The notes under the pieces: model-generated
Told to the model about the DNA's origin: nothing
The model's database searches: none
What the model saw: only the letters and a program-made list of their open reading frames with translations
Part shown: positions 15,389-22,525 of the stretch, piece by piece
How the letters are laid out: each line of letters starts with the position of its first letter
Position numbering within the stretch: position 1 is the stretch's first letter
Position numbers and translations under genes: made by a program
Source of the DNA: DAOTVS01 sp034436375
GTDB lineage: Bacteria > Chloroflexota > Anaerolineae > SpSt-313
Assembly: GCA_034436375.1 (NCBI GenBank)
Contig: DAOTVS010000052.1
Coordinates: 1-34,647, forward strand
Reading direction: 5' to 3'
DNA length: 34,647 nt

Positions 15389-16798
15389 TCATGCGTCGTG
15401 GTTGTAGACTTCCCAGCCCAGGTACTTGCTCAAAGCCTCGTCCACTGCCGCCGAAACCTGCGACGGGTTGATGGCCACGTGATGCTCAAAGCCCATCTCG
15501 CAGATGTACTGGAGCAGGTTTTGCAGCTCGGGGATGTGTGCAACGGCGACGCCGCCAAAGGTGGAGAGCGGGTCGGCGGTCAGCTCGCCCTGTCCCACAT
15601 AGGCCGTGATCTCACCGCGCAGATCGTCGGTCGAAACGCGGCAGTAGCTAAAGGGCGTGGCCTGCACGCGCCCGACGACGGTGCCGTAGGTGTTTTCGCG
15701 GCCCACCGTGCCGGCAATGATAGCCTGGTAATCCATCTCAAAGCCGGGGGCAAAGAGGCCCTTGGGCAGGTTGGAGCAGTGGAAGAGCACGCACTTGTCG
15801 GGGTCCTCGCCATAGTTGTTGTTCCAGTCAACCAGGGCGCTGGGTTTACCCGAGGCCAATTGCAGGGCATACATACCGATCACGCCGCCCGCATCGGTCT
15901 CGCAGGCGGAGGGCATGAGCCCGTTGGAGAGCATGCTCATGATCGTACAGGGCACTACACCAAAGAACTCTTCCATAGACGTCCAGCACTGCACGACGGT
16001 GGCCGATAGGCGATTGGCCGCCATCCACTCGTCCATGACCACGCCAAACTTGGCCATCTTGAGCAGGGCCGCAGCAGGGACGTTCCGGGTCGGGACATAG
16101 TTGACGATCTCATCGCGCTTGGCGCTCACGCGAGCGTCGCTATCGCCGAGGCGTGCGATGCGGCCAAAAGCCTCGGAGAGGTCGAGTGGTTCGATGGTGA
16201 TGCCCGAATACTCCAGCAGCTTTTCGCTAAAGCGCACGGTGTTAAAAGCCGCCGGGCGCGCGCCGAGCATGCCGATGCGCACATTGCGCAGGCCCCGGAC
16301 AATGCGGCAGACGGCGGCAAAGCGGCGCAGGTCCCGGCGGAAGCTCTCTGAGGAGGGCGACACGGTGTGCAGCGAAGTCAGGCTGTAGGGAATACCGTAC
16401 TGGGTCAGATTGTTGCAGGTCGACATCTTGCCGCAGAAGGAGTCGCGCCGGTCGGCGATGGTCATCTTGTTCAGGTCATCGGGAAAGGCGTGCACCAGCA
16501 CGGGCACGTCCAGGTCGGCAAGGCGCAGGCAATCGGCAATGGCGCGCTCCTCGCCAAAGTTGGGCAGGGTCACCAGCACACCGTCGATCTCATCCCGATG
16601 TTGCTTGAACAGATCGGCCAGCTTGTGGGCTTCTTCCAGGGTGACGATGCTGCCGTAAGGGGTCTCTTCGGGACCGATGGCGATGACGTCAATGCCCTCT
16701 TCGGCCAGGACCTTCAATACTTCCGCTCGCCCACTCTCACAGAGGTGCTTGGGGAAAAAGCCGCGGTTGCCGACAATCAGGCCGAGCGTGGTCTTCAT
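15389..16798 (-). CDS. L-fucose/L-arabinose isomerase-family protein
   Basis: A 469-residue cytoplasmic protein. The N-terminal Rossmann-like half (LGLIVGNRGFFPKHL; GVLVTLPNFGEE) and the C-terminal half follow the FucI fold of Mn-dependent ketol isomerases. Three candidate metal ligands are visible: E300 in ACETDAGG, D324 in LVDWNN and H439/H440 in FEHHVAI. The E-to-D spacing of 24 residues equals that of E. coli FucI. It is shorter than FucI (about 590) and nearer the uncharacterised isomerase-like group. The start at 16798 has GGGAGG at about 16807-16812 and the conserved MKTTLGLIVGN; a longer frame upstream is non-conserved. The sugar substrate is unknown; the Gfo/Idh/MocA genes elsewhere in the window would fit a sugar-using lifestyle. 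Confidence 0.82.
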   Translation of the reverse strand: MKTTLGLIVGNRGFFPKHLCESGRAEVLKVLAEEGIDVIAIGPEETPYGSIVTLEEAHKLADLFKQHRDEIDGVLVTLPNFGEERAIADCLRLADLDVPVLVHAFPDDLNKMTIADRRDSFCGKMSTCNNLTQYGIPYSLTSLHTVSPSSESFRRDLRRFAAVCRIVRGLRNVRIGMLGARPAAFNTVRFSEKLLEYSGITIEPLDLSEAFGRIARLGDSDARVSAKRDEIVNYVPTRNVPAAALLKMAKFGVVMDEWMAANRLSATVVQCWTSMEEFFGVVPCTIMSMLSNGLMPSACETDAGGVIGMYALQLASGKPSALVDWNNNYGEDPDKCVLFHCSNLPKGLFAPGFEMDYQAIIAGTVGRENTYGTVVGRVQATPFSYCRVSTDDLRGEITAYVGQGELTADPLSTFGGVAVAHIPELQNLLQYICEMGFEHHVAINPSQVSAAVDEALSKYLGWEVYNHDA

Positions 16799-16925
16799 GT
16801 TTCTCTTCCTCCCATTGGTAGACAGGGGCCACCGTGCCGGCAGCCCTCTCATATGGCTCGGCCTCATTGTAATGCAATTTCCCGAATTACGCTACACCCC
16901 GCATCACGCTCGCTCCGGCGTAGCT

Positions 16926-18245
16926 TCAGATGCGCGCGGTCGCCGTCCGCCAGGCCGACTCTCCATAGGCGCCGAAGCTCATCTGCACCGGCGCCGTGCC
17001 CGCTGTGCCTCCTATCGTGCCCAGCCAGGGATCAAAGGGGCGCTCGTGGATGGCCAGGGGGCGGCCCAGGTGCTCGCAGACCAGACGCTCGGCCTCCGCC
17101 AGCAGTTGCGGCATGTTCAGCGGCCGGCGGGCTGCTGTGGGCTTGGCTTTGTGACGCCTGCCCTGCTCCCGCTCGTGCTGCTGCCACTTGGCATCGACCT
17201 GGAAGGACTGGGCCATACCCTCCAAGGCGGGCTGCCATTCGGCAAACCGGTCCAGGGGCGCCCGGTAGGAGTAGGGGACCCGGGCCACCCACAGGGGTAC
17301 GCCCCGGCTGAGGGCAGATGGCAGGCGCATCGTCGTGACCCGGCTGACCTGGCACAGGGTTATACCGTCAACCTCAAAGCTCAGCTCCACATCGGCGCAA
17401 CTGGGCTGCCCTTGCAGCGCCTCCTCGGGGCTGATCCCTTCCGAGGCCGCTTCCGCTACGACTGTAAGCGGGATGATATCGGGCCGGAGCGTTACGCCGG
17501 TGATGCGAGCTTTGGGCGCTTCCAGGCGCAGGGCAGGCAACACGTGCTGCTCGGCATAGCGGGCGGCATCCACAAAGCGGCCCTGCCCGGCGACGCCCCG
17601 GATCAGGTTGCCCAGCACGCCGCTCAAAAAACCCGGCTCGATATACAGCTTGGCTTCCGAATTGGCCAGGGCCCCCGTCCAGGGGTCGGCCCAGGTGCGA
17701 AAGTTGATAGTGGGTTCCTGGCCTCTGGATCGGTGGACCCCGCCGGCGACGTGCCAGCCGCGGGCCACCAGGGCCGTGGCCGCGCCCTCCGAGGGCTCGC
17801 GCCAGGTGCGATGGCTCAGCACAGGCAGAGGCTGGAAGCTTCCCAGTGCGCTCACGGCTATGCGGCTGTCGTTATCATAGGTCAGGGCAGGGGCCAGAAA
17901 GCCGCTGATCAGGCCGCCTGCGGATCGCATCTGGAGCACAAAGACGCCAATCGCTTCCTGCCCGGGGCTGGTGCGGGCGTAGGCTGTGCACACGCGTGGG
18001 CCCCCTGCCTCATCGGGCTCCGCCTGTACCTCAGCCTTGGGGTCAAAGCGCATGAGCCAGGCCAGCAGATCGTGCTCCAGATCGTCGAGGGTGGTCGCGC
18101 CCAACCGTGGCTGGATGACGATGGCGCGCTGACCCGCTGGATCATGCAGAAAGAGCCCAGGCCCACTGCTGCGGACCTGCCACCTCTCTGGCACACGGAT
18201 TTGCACGCCGCGCCAGGTATCGCGGTACTCGTTGGCATTCTCCAT
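16926..18245 (-). CDS. PsbP/DUF1795-like protein, tandem domains, function unknown
   Basis: A 439-residue soluble protein with no signal peptide. Two regions resemble the PsbP/DUF1795 pattern of a substrate beta-sheet with a Gly-Trp turn: residues 9-135 (WRGVQIRVPERWQV, LHDPAGQRAIVIQP) and about 147-265 (WREPSEGAATALVARGWHVAGG, FRTWADPWTGALA). The remaining third is charged (KWQQHEREQGRRHKAK) with no recognised domain. The likely role is binding or scaffolding rather than catalysis. The start at 18245 has AGGAGG 12 nt upstream, which is far but the only candidate. It lies 127 bp upstream of the isomerase gene on the same strand, so co-transcription is possible. Confidence 0.55.
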   Translation of the reverse strand: MENANEYRDTWRGVQIRVPERWQVRSSGPGLFLHDPAGQRAIVIQPRLGATTLDDLEHDLLAWLMRFDPKAEVQAEPDEAGGPRVCTAYARTSPGQEAIGVFVLQMRSAGGLISGFLAPALTYDNDSRIAVSALGSFQPLPVLSHRTWREPSEGAATALVARGWHVAGGVHRSRGQEPTINFRTWADPWTGALANSEAKLYIEPGFLSGVLGNLIRGVAGQGRFVDAARYAEQHVLPALRLEAPKARITGVTLRPDIIPLTVVAEAASEGISPEEALQGQPSCADVELSFEVDGITLCQVSRVTTMRLPSALSRGVPLWVARVPYSYRAPLDRFAEWQPALEGMAQSFQVDAKWQQHEREQGRRHKAKPTAARRPLNMPQLLAEAERLVCEHLGRPLAIHERPFDPWLGTIGGTAGTAPVQMSFGAYGESAWRTATARI

Positions 18246-18322
18246 AATCTTCTTGGACCTCCTCGCGTGTTACCGGGTATATGAGCAAGAAGTGCGCCAT
18301 TAACACTGCAATCCCTGCTCCT

Positions 18323-18350
18323 TTGACAGAATGTATGCTTTGCCTACTAT
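18323..18350 (+). promoter_or_regulatory. Sigma-70 promoter of the P-type ATPase leader
   Basis: TTGACA (18323-18328) and TACTAT (18345-18350) are 16 bp apart. Transcription would start near 18357, giving a leader of about 270 nt before the ATPase GTG. The leader includes the 80-bp palindrome and a T-tailed hairpin. Confidence 0.6.
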
Positions 18351-18405
18351 CTGAAGCGCCGATTTCCATGCTGAAATCGATTGACAAAAACTCGCCGGTT
18401 GTCTT

Positions 18406-18435
18406 GCCGGGTATTGGGCTTCGCAACCGCCCGGC
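18406..18435 (+). other. Small GC hairpin in the ATPase leader
   Basis: GCCGGG (18406-18411) pairs with CCCGGC (18430-18435), followed by TTT. It is a possible early pause or terminator-like structure in the same leader. Confidence 0.35.
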
Positions 18436-18446
18436 TTTGGGCCTTT

Positions 18447-18526
18447 GGGGTGTAGGGTGGGTGTTGCTGCCTGTATTGCTGCTCCGCGGAGCAGCAATAC
18501 AGGCAGCAACACCCACCCTACACCCC
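18447..18526. repeat. 80-bp perfect loopless palindrome
   Basis: Arms 18447-18486 and 18487-18526 are perfect reverse complements over 40 bp with no spacer (centre GCTCCG/CGGAGC). The next outer pair (T/C) mismatches. An AAGGAGG follows at 18530-18536 but no start codon or protein follows it. It can form a 40-bp hairpin in RNA or a cruciform in DNA. Confidence 0.9.
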
Positions 18527-18562
18527 CATAAGGAGGCTGCCGGTTAGCCGCGTAGCAGGTGA

Positions 18563-18600
18563 CCCGGCGTCCGTCCTTGCGAAACCGGGCCGGGCTTTTT
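18563..18600 (+). terminator. Intrinsic terminator upstream of the P-type ATPase
   Basis: The stem CCCGGC (18563-18568) / GCCGGG (18589-18594) is followed by C and five T. It lies 31 bp before the ATPase start and on the same strand, so it could stop leader transcription conditionally. Confidence 0.6.
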
Positions 18601-18630
18601 GCCAGAGGAAAGAATAGATGGAGGCAGTGA

Positions 18631-21402
18631 GTGTCGATACCCCACGATGGTGCACTGGCCCGACCGAGCCCCTGGGCCAGCCCCTTTGTTGAGGTCCTGC
18701 AGCAACTGGGGACTGATGCCGCACAGGGGCTGTCGCCGGCAGAGGCCAGCCGGCGCCTGGAGCGCTACGGCCCCAACCACCTGCAGGCGGAGCGCCTGGT
18801 CACCTTCTGGTCGGTGGCGCGGGAAGAGGTCACCGAGCCGATGATTTTGTTGTTGCTGGCGGTTGGCGTGCTCTATGGCCTGTGGGGCGAGTGGCGCGAT
18901 GCGCTGGCCATTTTCGTAATCATTGCCGGCATTGTCACCATTGAGGTCTTTAACGAATACCGCGCCAAGGCGGCCATCGCTGCGCTGCGGCACCTGGCGG
19001 CGCCTGCTGCTTCTGTGGTGCGGGCGGGCCAGCGCGAGAGCATCGCTGTGACGGCGGTGGTGCCGGGTGACCTGGTGTTGCTGGGGCCGGGCGAGCGGGT
19101 GCCGGCCGACGTGCGCCTGGTGGAGGCCCTGGGCCTGCGCATCGACGAATCGGGGCTCACGGGGGAATCGGCCCCCGCCGACAAGGGCGTTGACCCCCTG
19201 CCCGCCGACACGCCCCTGGCCGACCGGCGCAACATGGCCTATGCTGGCAGCGTGGTCACGGCAGGCCGCGGGCAAGGAGTCGTGATAGCGACCGGCATGG
19301 ATACCGAGCTTGGCCGCATTGCCGGCCTGGTCAGCGCGGCCCGTGAGCCCCGCACGCCTCTGCAGCTTGCCATGCGTCAGCTGGCCGGGTGGCTGCTGTG
19401 GCTGGCCCTGGGGTTCAGCGTGCTCGTGCCCGCCCTCGGGCTCCTCTCTGGCCAGGACCTGCGCACCATGGTGCTGACGGGCCTCACCCTGGCCTTTGCC
19501 ACCATTCCGGAAGAGTTGCCCATTCTGATCACCGTGGTGCTGGGTCTGGGGGCGCTGCGGCTGGCGCGCCGGCGGGCCGTCGTCAAGCGGCTGCGCGCCG
19601 CCGAGACCCTGGGCTCCATTTCCACCATCGCGACCGACAAGACCGGCACCATCACCGAGAATCGCATGGTGATGGTCGAGCTGTGGCCTGCGGGGAATGA
19701 TGCGCCGGTCGCTTTGGCGCGGGCGGCCGGCGACCCGGGCGCGCGGCGGCTGCTGGAGCTGGGCGCACTGGCCAACGATGCCGCCCTCAGCACAGAGCAG
19801 GCTTTGCAGCCTGCCACCCCCCAACGCCCCGTCGAGCAGGCCCCCCGCCCCGCCCTGCGTTGGGCCGGCGACCCGACGGATGTGGCGCTGCTGACGGCGG
19901 CTGAGAACCTGGGGCTGGACCCTCTGCGCCTGCGCGCCGGGGGAGCGGTAGCCGAGATGACCTTCGACGACCGGCGCCGCACCATGTCGGTCGCCTACCG
20001 GCGGCGGGAGCACATCCTGGTGGCAGCCAAGGGCGCGCCCGAGGCCATTCTGGCGGGGGCAAAGCGCATCTGGGGGCCGCAGGGCGAGCAGATGCTCACG
20101 GCAGAGGCGCGCGCACAGGCACTGGCCGCCGCGGCGGAGATGGCCGCGCGGGGCCTGCGTGTGCTGGCCCTGGCCGGGGAGGAATTGCCCGTTGGGGACG
20201 GGGCCGGCCCGACCAGGGTGGAGCATCGGCTACCAGCCAGCCTTGATGCAGAGGCCGATGGCAACCTCAGCTTCGCCGGGCTGGTGGGCCTGCTGGACCC
20301 ACCCCGGCCCGAGGCGACCGGCGCACTGGCCACCCTGCGCACCGCCGGCATCCGGGTGCTGATGCTGACCGGCGATCACCCGGCGACGGCGCGCGCCATT
20401 GCCGGGCAGGTCGGGATCGACGGCGGGGGCATCCTGACCGGGCCGGAGCTGGATGCGCTGGATGAGGCCGGGCTGCGCGCAGCCGTGGACAGGGTCTCTG
20501 TCTATGCCCGCATTGCCCCCGAGCACAAGCTGCGCCTTGTGCGCGCGCTAGCTGAGCGGGGCGAAATCGTGGCAGTGACGGGCGACGGGGTCAACGATGC
20601 CCCAGCCCTCAAGGAGGCGGCCATCGGCGTGGCTATGGGTGAGACGGGCACCGATGCCGCGCGCGAGGCGGCGGATATGGTACTGGCCGACGACAACCTG
20701 TCAACCATCGCCGTGGCCGTGCGCGAGGGGCGCAAGCTCTACGAAAACCTGCGCAAGGCGGTGCGCTATTACCTGGCCGTCAAAGTGGCCCTCGTCGCGA
20801 CCTCGCTCGTAGCCGTGCTGTTGCGGTTACCCGTGCCCTTTGCGCCAGTGCAAATCATCGTGCTCGAGCTTTTCATGGACCTGAACGCCTCGGTTGCCTT
20901 TACCAGCGAACCGGCCGAGGGTGATGTGATGGCCCGCCCGCCGCGCAATCCCAAGCGCCCCTTTATGGATCGCAGCATGCAGCTCGGCATCCTGGCTGGG
21001 GGCGCCTCACTCGGCGCGGCCGTCCTCGGCGCCTACCTGTGGGCGCTGGGGCGCGGGGCCGCGACCGCCCATGCGCAGACCCTGGCCTTTGCCACCTGGA
21101 TGGCCGGGCACGTGCTGCTGGCGCTGCAGATGCGCTCCGAGCGGCAGCCCCTCGTGCGGGCGGGGCTCTTCTCGAACCCGGCCATGATCTTTTGGGGGGT
21201 GGCAGCCGTGGGGCTGGCGTTGATCGCACCCTACGTACCCGTGCTCGGCCATGCGCTCAGGCTCACGCCGCTGAGGCCGGAAGAGTGGGCCGTAGCCGTG
21301 CTCCTGCCCCTGCTCGCCACCTCGTGGTGGGAGGCGCTCAAGCTCGTGCGGTGGCGGCGCCCGGCGACAGAGCAGCTTGAAGAGGTCGCTCGAGCCGCGT
21401 AA
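18631..21402 (+). CDS. P-type cation-transporting ATPase
   Basis: A 923-residue pump. The N-terminal actuator part starts with FVEVLQQLGTDAAQGLS, and the TGES motif is in SGLTGESAPADKG. TM4 carries PEELPIL (P293-P297 core), followed by phospho-acceptor D336 in DKTGTIT, a KGAPE nucleotide-site motif, TGDHPATA and the hinge GDGVNDAP (651-658). Ten helices are expected. The order matches P2-type Ca/Mn ATPases, but TM4 has PEELP instead of PEGLP and TM6 reads ELFMDLNASVAF instead of NLVTDGLPA, so ion choice is uncertain. The start is GTG at 18631 with GGAGG 6 nt upstream; no ATG in frame fits. It is preceded by a long structured leader. Confidence 0.9.
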   Translation: MSIPHDGALARPSPWASPFVEVLQQLGTDAAQGLSPAEASRRLERYGPNHLQAERLVTFWSVAREEVTEPMILLLLAVGVLYGLWGEWRDALAIFVIIAGIVTIEVFNEYRAKAAIAALRHLAAPAASVVRAGQRESIAVTAVVPGDLVLLGPGERVPADVRLVEALGLRIDESGLTGESAPADKGVDPLPADTPLADRRNMAYAGSVVTAGRGQGVVIATGMDTELGRIAGLVSAAREPRTPLQLAMRQLAGWLLWLALGFSVLVPALGLLSGQDLRTMVLTGLTLAFATIPEELPILITVVLGLGALRLARRRAVVKRLRAAETLGSISTIATDKTGTITENRMVMVELWPAGNDAPVALARAAGDPGARRLLELGALANDAALSTEQALQPATPQRPVEQAPRPALRWAGDPTDVALLTAAENLGLDPLRLRAGGAVAEMTFDDRRRTMSVAYRRREHILVAAKGAPEAILAGAKRIWGPQGEQMLTAEARAQALAAAAEMAARGLRVLALAGEELPVGDGAGPTRVEHRLPASLDAEADGNLSFAGLVGLLDPPRPEATGALATLRTAGIRVLMLTGDHPATARAIAGQVGIDGGGILTGPELDALDEAGLRAAVDRVSVYARIAPEHKLRLVRALAERGEIVAVTGDGVNDAPALKEAAIGVAMGETGTDAAREAADMVLADDNLSTIAVAVREGRKLYENLRKAVRYYLAVKVALVATSLVAVLLRLPVPFAPVQIIVLELFMDLNASVAFTSEPAEGDVMARPPRNPKRPFMDRSMQLGILAGGASLGAAVLGAYLWALGRGAATAHAQTLAFATWMAGHVLLALQMRSERQPLVRAGLFSNPAMIFWGVAAVGLALIAPYVPVLGHALRLTPLRPEEWAVAVLLPLLATSWWEALKLVRWRRPATEQLEEVARAA

Positions 21403-21532
21403 CACGGCCCGACCCGCAAATCCGGGGCGGCCCGCGCGATCCAGCGCCAATAGGAATCCGCTGGGGTCGCCATCATAGTGGCGGCTTGGAGCAGCATAAG
21501 GCCGAGCTGCCCACGCCGCGGCGGCAGAACAA

Positions 21533-21578
21533 AAGAGGTCCATCCGGAGCGCATATATGTGCTCCGGATGGACCTCTT
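21533..21578. terminator. 46-bp palindrome between convergent genes
   Basis: Arms 21533-21555 and 21556-21578 match at 22 of 23 positions with no loop. A4 precedes and CTTGG follows. It sits between the ATPase (plus) and the zinc-ribbon gene (minus), whose stop is 30 bp away, so it can end transcripts from both sides. Confidence 0.72.
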
Positions 21579-21607
21579 GGCCTCGGAATATCAGCCCGGT
21601 CGCCGGC

Positions 21608-22036
21608 CTACCAGCGGTCGTCGCGATCGTAACGATCGTGACGGTCGCGGCCCCGGTCATTGTTGCGGCCGCCGCGGCCCCGATCATTTCGGTCGCCAAA
21701 GCTCGAGGCCGAGCGGCGATCGAACCCGCCACCCGAGCCCGACCGCTGGGCCGAGTAGCAATCGGAGCAATAGACGGGCCGGCCGTCGCGCGGCTCAAAG
21801 GGCACCTGGGTCGGCTTGTGGCACTGGCTGCACGTCGCCGGGTACATCTTGCGCTCCTGGCGGGGCGCGCCTGCGCCGTCGCTGCTGCCCCCGCGGGCAG
21901 ACTTGCGCGCACTGCGGCAGCTCGGGCAGCGCGTGGGCTCGTTGTTAAAGCCCTTCTGCGCATAGAATTCCTGCTCGCCGGCCGTAAAGGTAAACTCGGC
22001 GCCGCAGTCACGGCAGGTGATGATTTTGTCCTGCAT
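21608..22036 (-). CDS. Double zinc-ribbon protein with Arg/Asp/Gly-rich tail
   Basis: A 142-residue protein. Two CxxC pairs form a first zinc ribbon (CRDCGAEF at 8-15; CPSC at about 37-40), as in the family of small probable-zinc-binding proteins. A second ribbon is CSQCHKPT (about 69-76) with CSDC (about 91-94). The tail from about 98 is low complexity, rich in Gly, Arg, Asp and Ser, like the disordered RNA-binding tails of RNA chaperones. Nucleic-acid binding is inferred. The start at 22036 has AGGAG about 14 nt upstream. It is expressed from a strong promoter with a leader of about 150 nt. Confidence 0.82.
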   Translation of the reverse strand: MQDKIITCRDCGAEFTFTAGEQEFYAQKGFNNEPTRCPSCRSARKSARGGSSDGAGAPRQERKMYPATCSQCHKPTQVPFEPRDGRPVYCSDCYSAQRSGSGGGFDRRSASSFGDRNDRGRGGRNNDRGRDRHDRYDRDDRW

Positions 22037-22198
22037 GTTAGTTACACTGACTCCTGTTTTTTTCTCTGACTAGCTTTCTTACTGGTCTCTGTCCATCAGT
22101 GCAAGTAACAGCAGGCAGGTAAGGTTGACCTTGCGAGGCGCAGCGCCCAACCCGACCGCACATTCTAGCAAGCTGAGGATTCATCCCAGTTGACTGGC

Positions 22199-22227
22199 AT
22201 TATACACCCGATATTCCGCCAATGCAA
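22199..22227 (-). promoter_or_regulatory. Sigma-70 promoter of the zinc-ribbon gene
   Basis: Read on the minus strand, TTGCAT (22222-22227) and a perfect TATAAT (22199-22204) are 17 bp apart. The start site near 22192 gives a 155-nt leader before the ATG. Confidence 0.7.
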
Positions 22228-22350
22228 ACTAATCAGGGGCATGGTGCAGTTCAGTTTGGGACGGGTCGCGCCCAATGATCACCCCGAGCGGGTCTGCCAA
22301 CCTGTTGCAAAGGCGAACTCTGCACAGCGAGGGATCTTCTCTGCCTGAGC

Positions 22351-22503
22351 ATGACAGAGGGTCCTGTGGTCCGCAGCCTCGCCTATCCTGGCGCCGGGCA
22401 GGCGCGGCCTCATGCGCCCACCCAGGTGGACGGCCAGGCGTATGCCTACGATAACGGCGGCGCCTACCTCATCGATGGCGGCATGGTGCCCGCGACCTTG
22501 TAG
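22351..22503 (+). pseudogene. Possible remnant of an RHS/YD-repeat protein
   Basis: A 50-codon frame ending in TAG reads RPHAPTQVDGQAYAYDNGG then AYLIDGG. The H-A-P-T-x-V-x-G-Q-A-Y-x-Y-D-N pattern is the typical junction motif of RHS/YD-repeat proteins. Nothing else of such a protein, normally over 1000 residues, is present, and no ribosome site precedes it. This may be a decayed fragment; with only one motif the call is tentative. Confidence 0.4.
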
Positions 22504-22525
22504 GGGCAGGATTCAGACCTGCCCC
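22503..22525 (-). terminator. Hairpin overlapping the helicase stop codon
   Basis: GGGGCAGG (22503-22510) pairs with CCTGCCCC (22518-22525) with a 7-nt loop that contains the stop codon of the helicase gene. No T-run follows. Confidence 0.5.

Noticed and set aside
16677..18284. Plus-strand ORF of 535 codons across the isomerase-like and PsbP-like genes
   Set aside because: It spans two real minus-strand genes and their spacer and has low-complexity Gly/Arg/Ala content.
18281..18547. 88-codon ORF through the 80-bp palindrome
   Set aside because: Encoded mainly by hairpin sequence, no ribosome binding site, no known motif.
18530..18600. Cobalamin, c-di-GMP, fluoride or M-box riboswitch upstream of the ATPase
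   Set aside because: None of the invariant words of these classes could be found in the right order; only a weak likeness to the manganese riboswitch remained and is reported as such.
18544..20226. Minus-strand ORF of 560 codons opposite the P-type ATPase
   Set aside because: A shadow of the ATPase reading frame; no start signal and no domain.
22321..22365. Dispersed intergenic repeat (GAGGGATCT ... GCATGACAGAGG)
   Set aside because: It resembles a type of repeat seen in many bacterial spacers, but only one copy occurs here, so it cannot be supported from this window.
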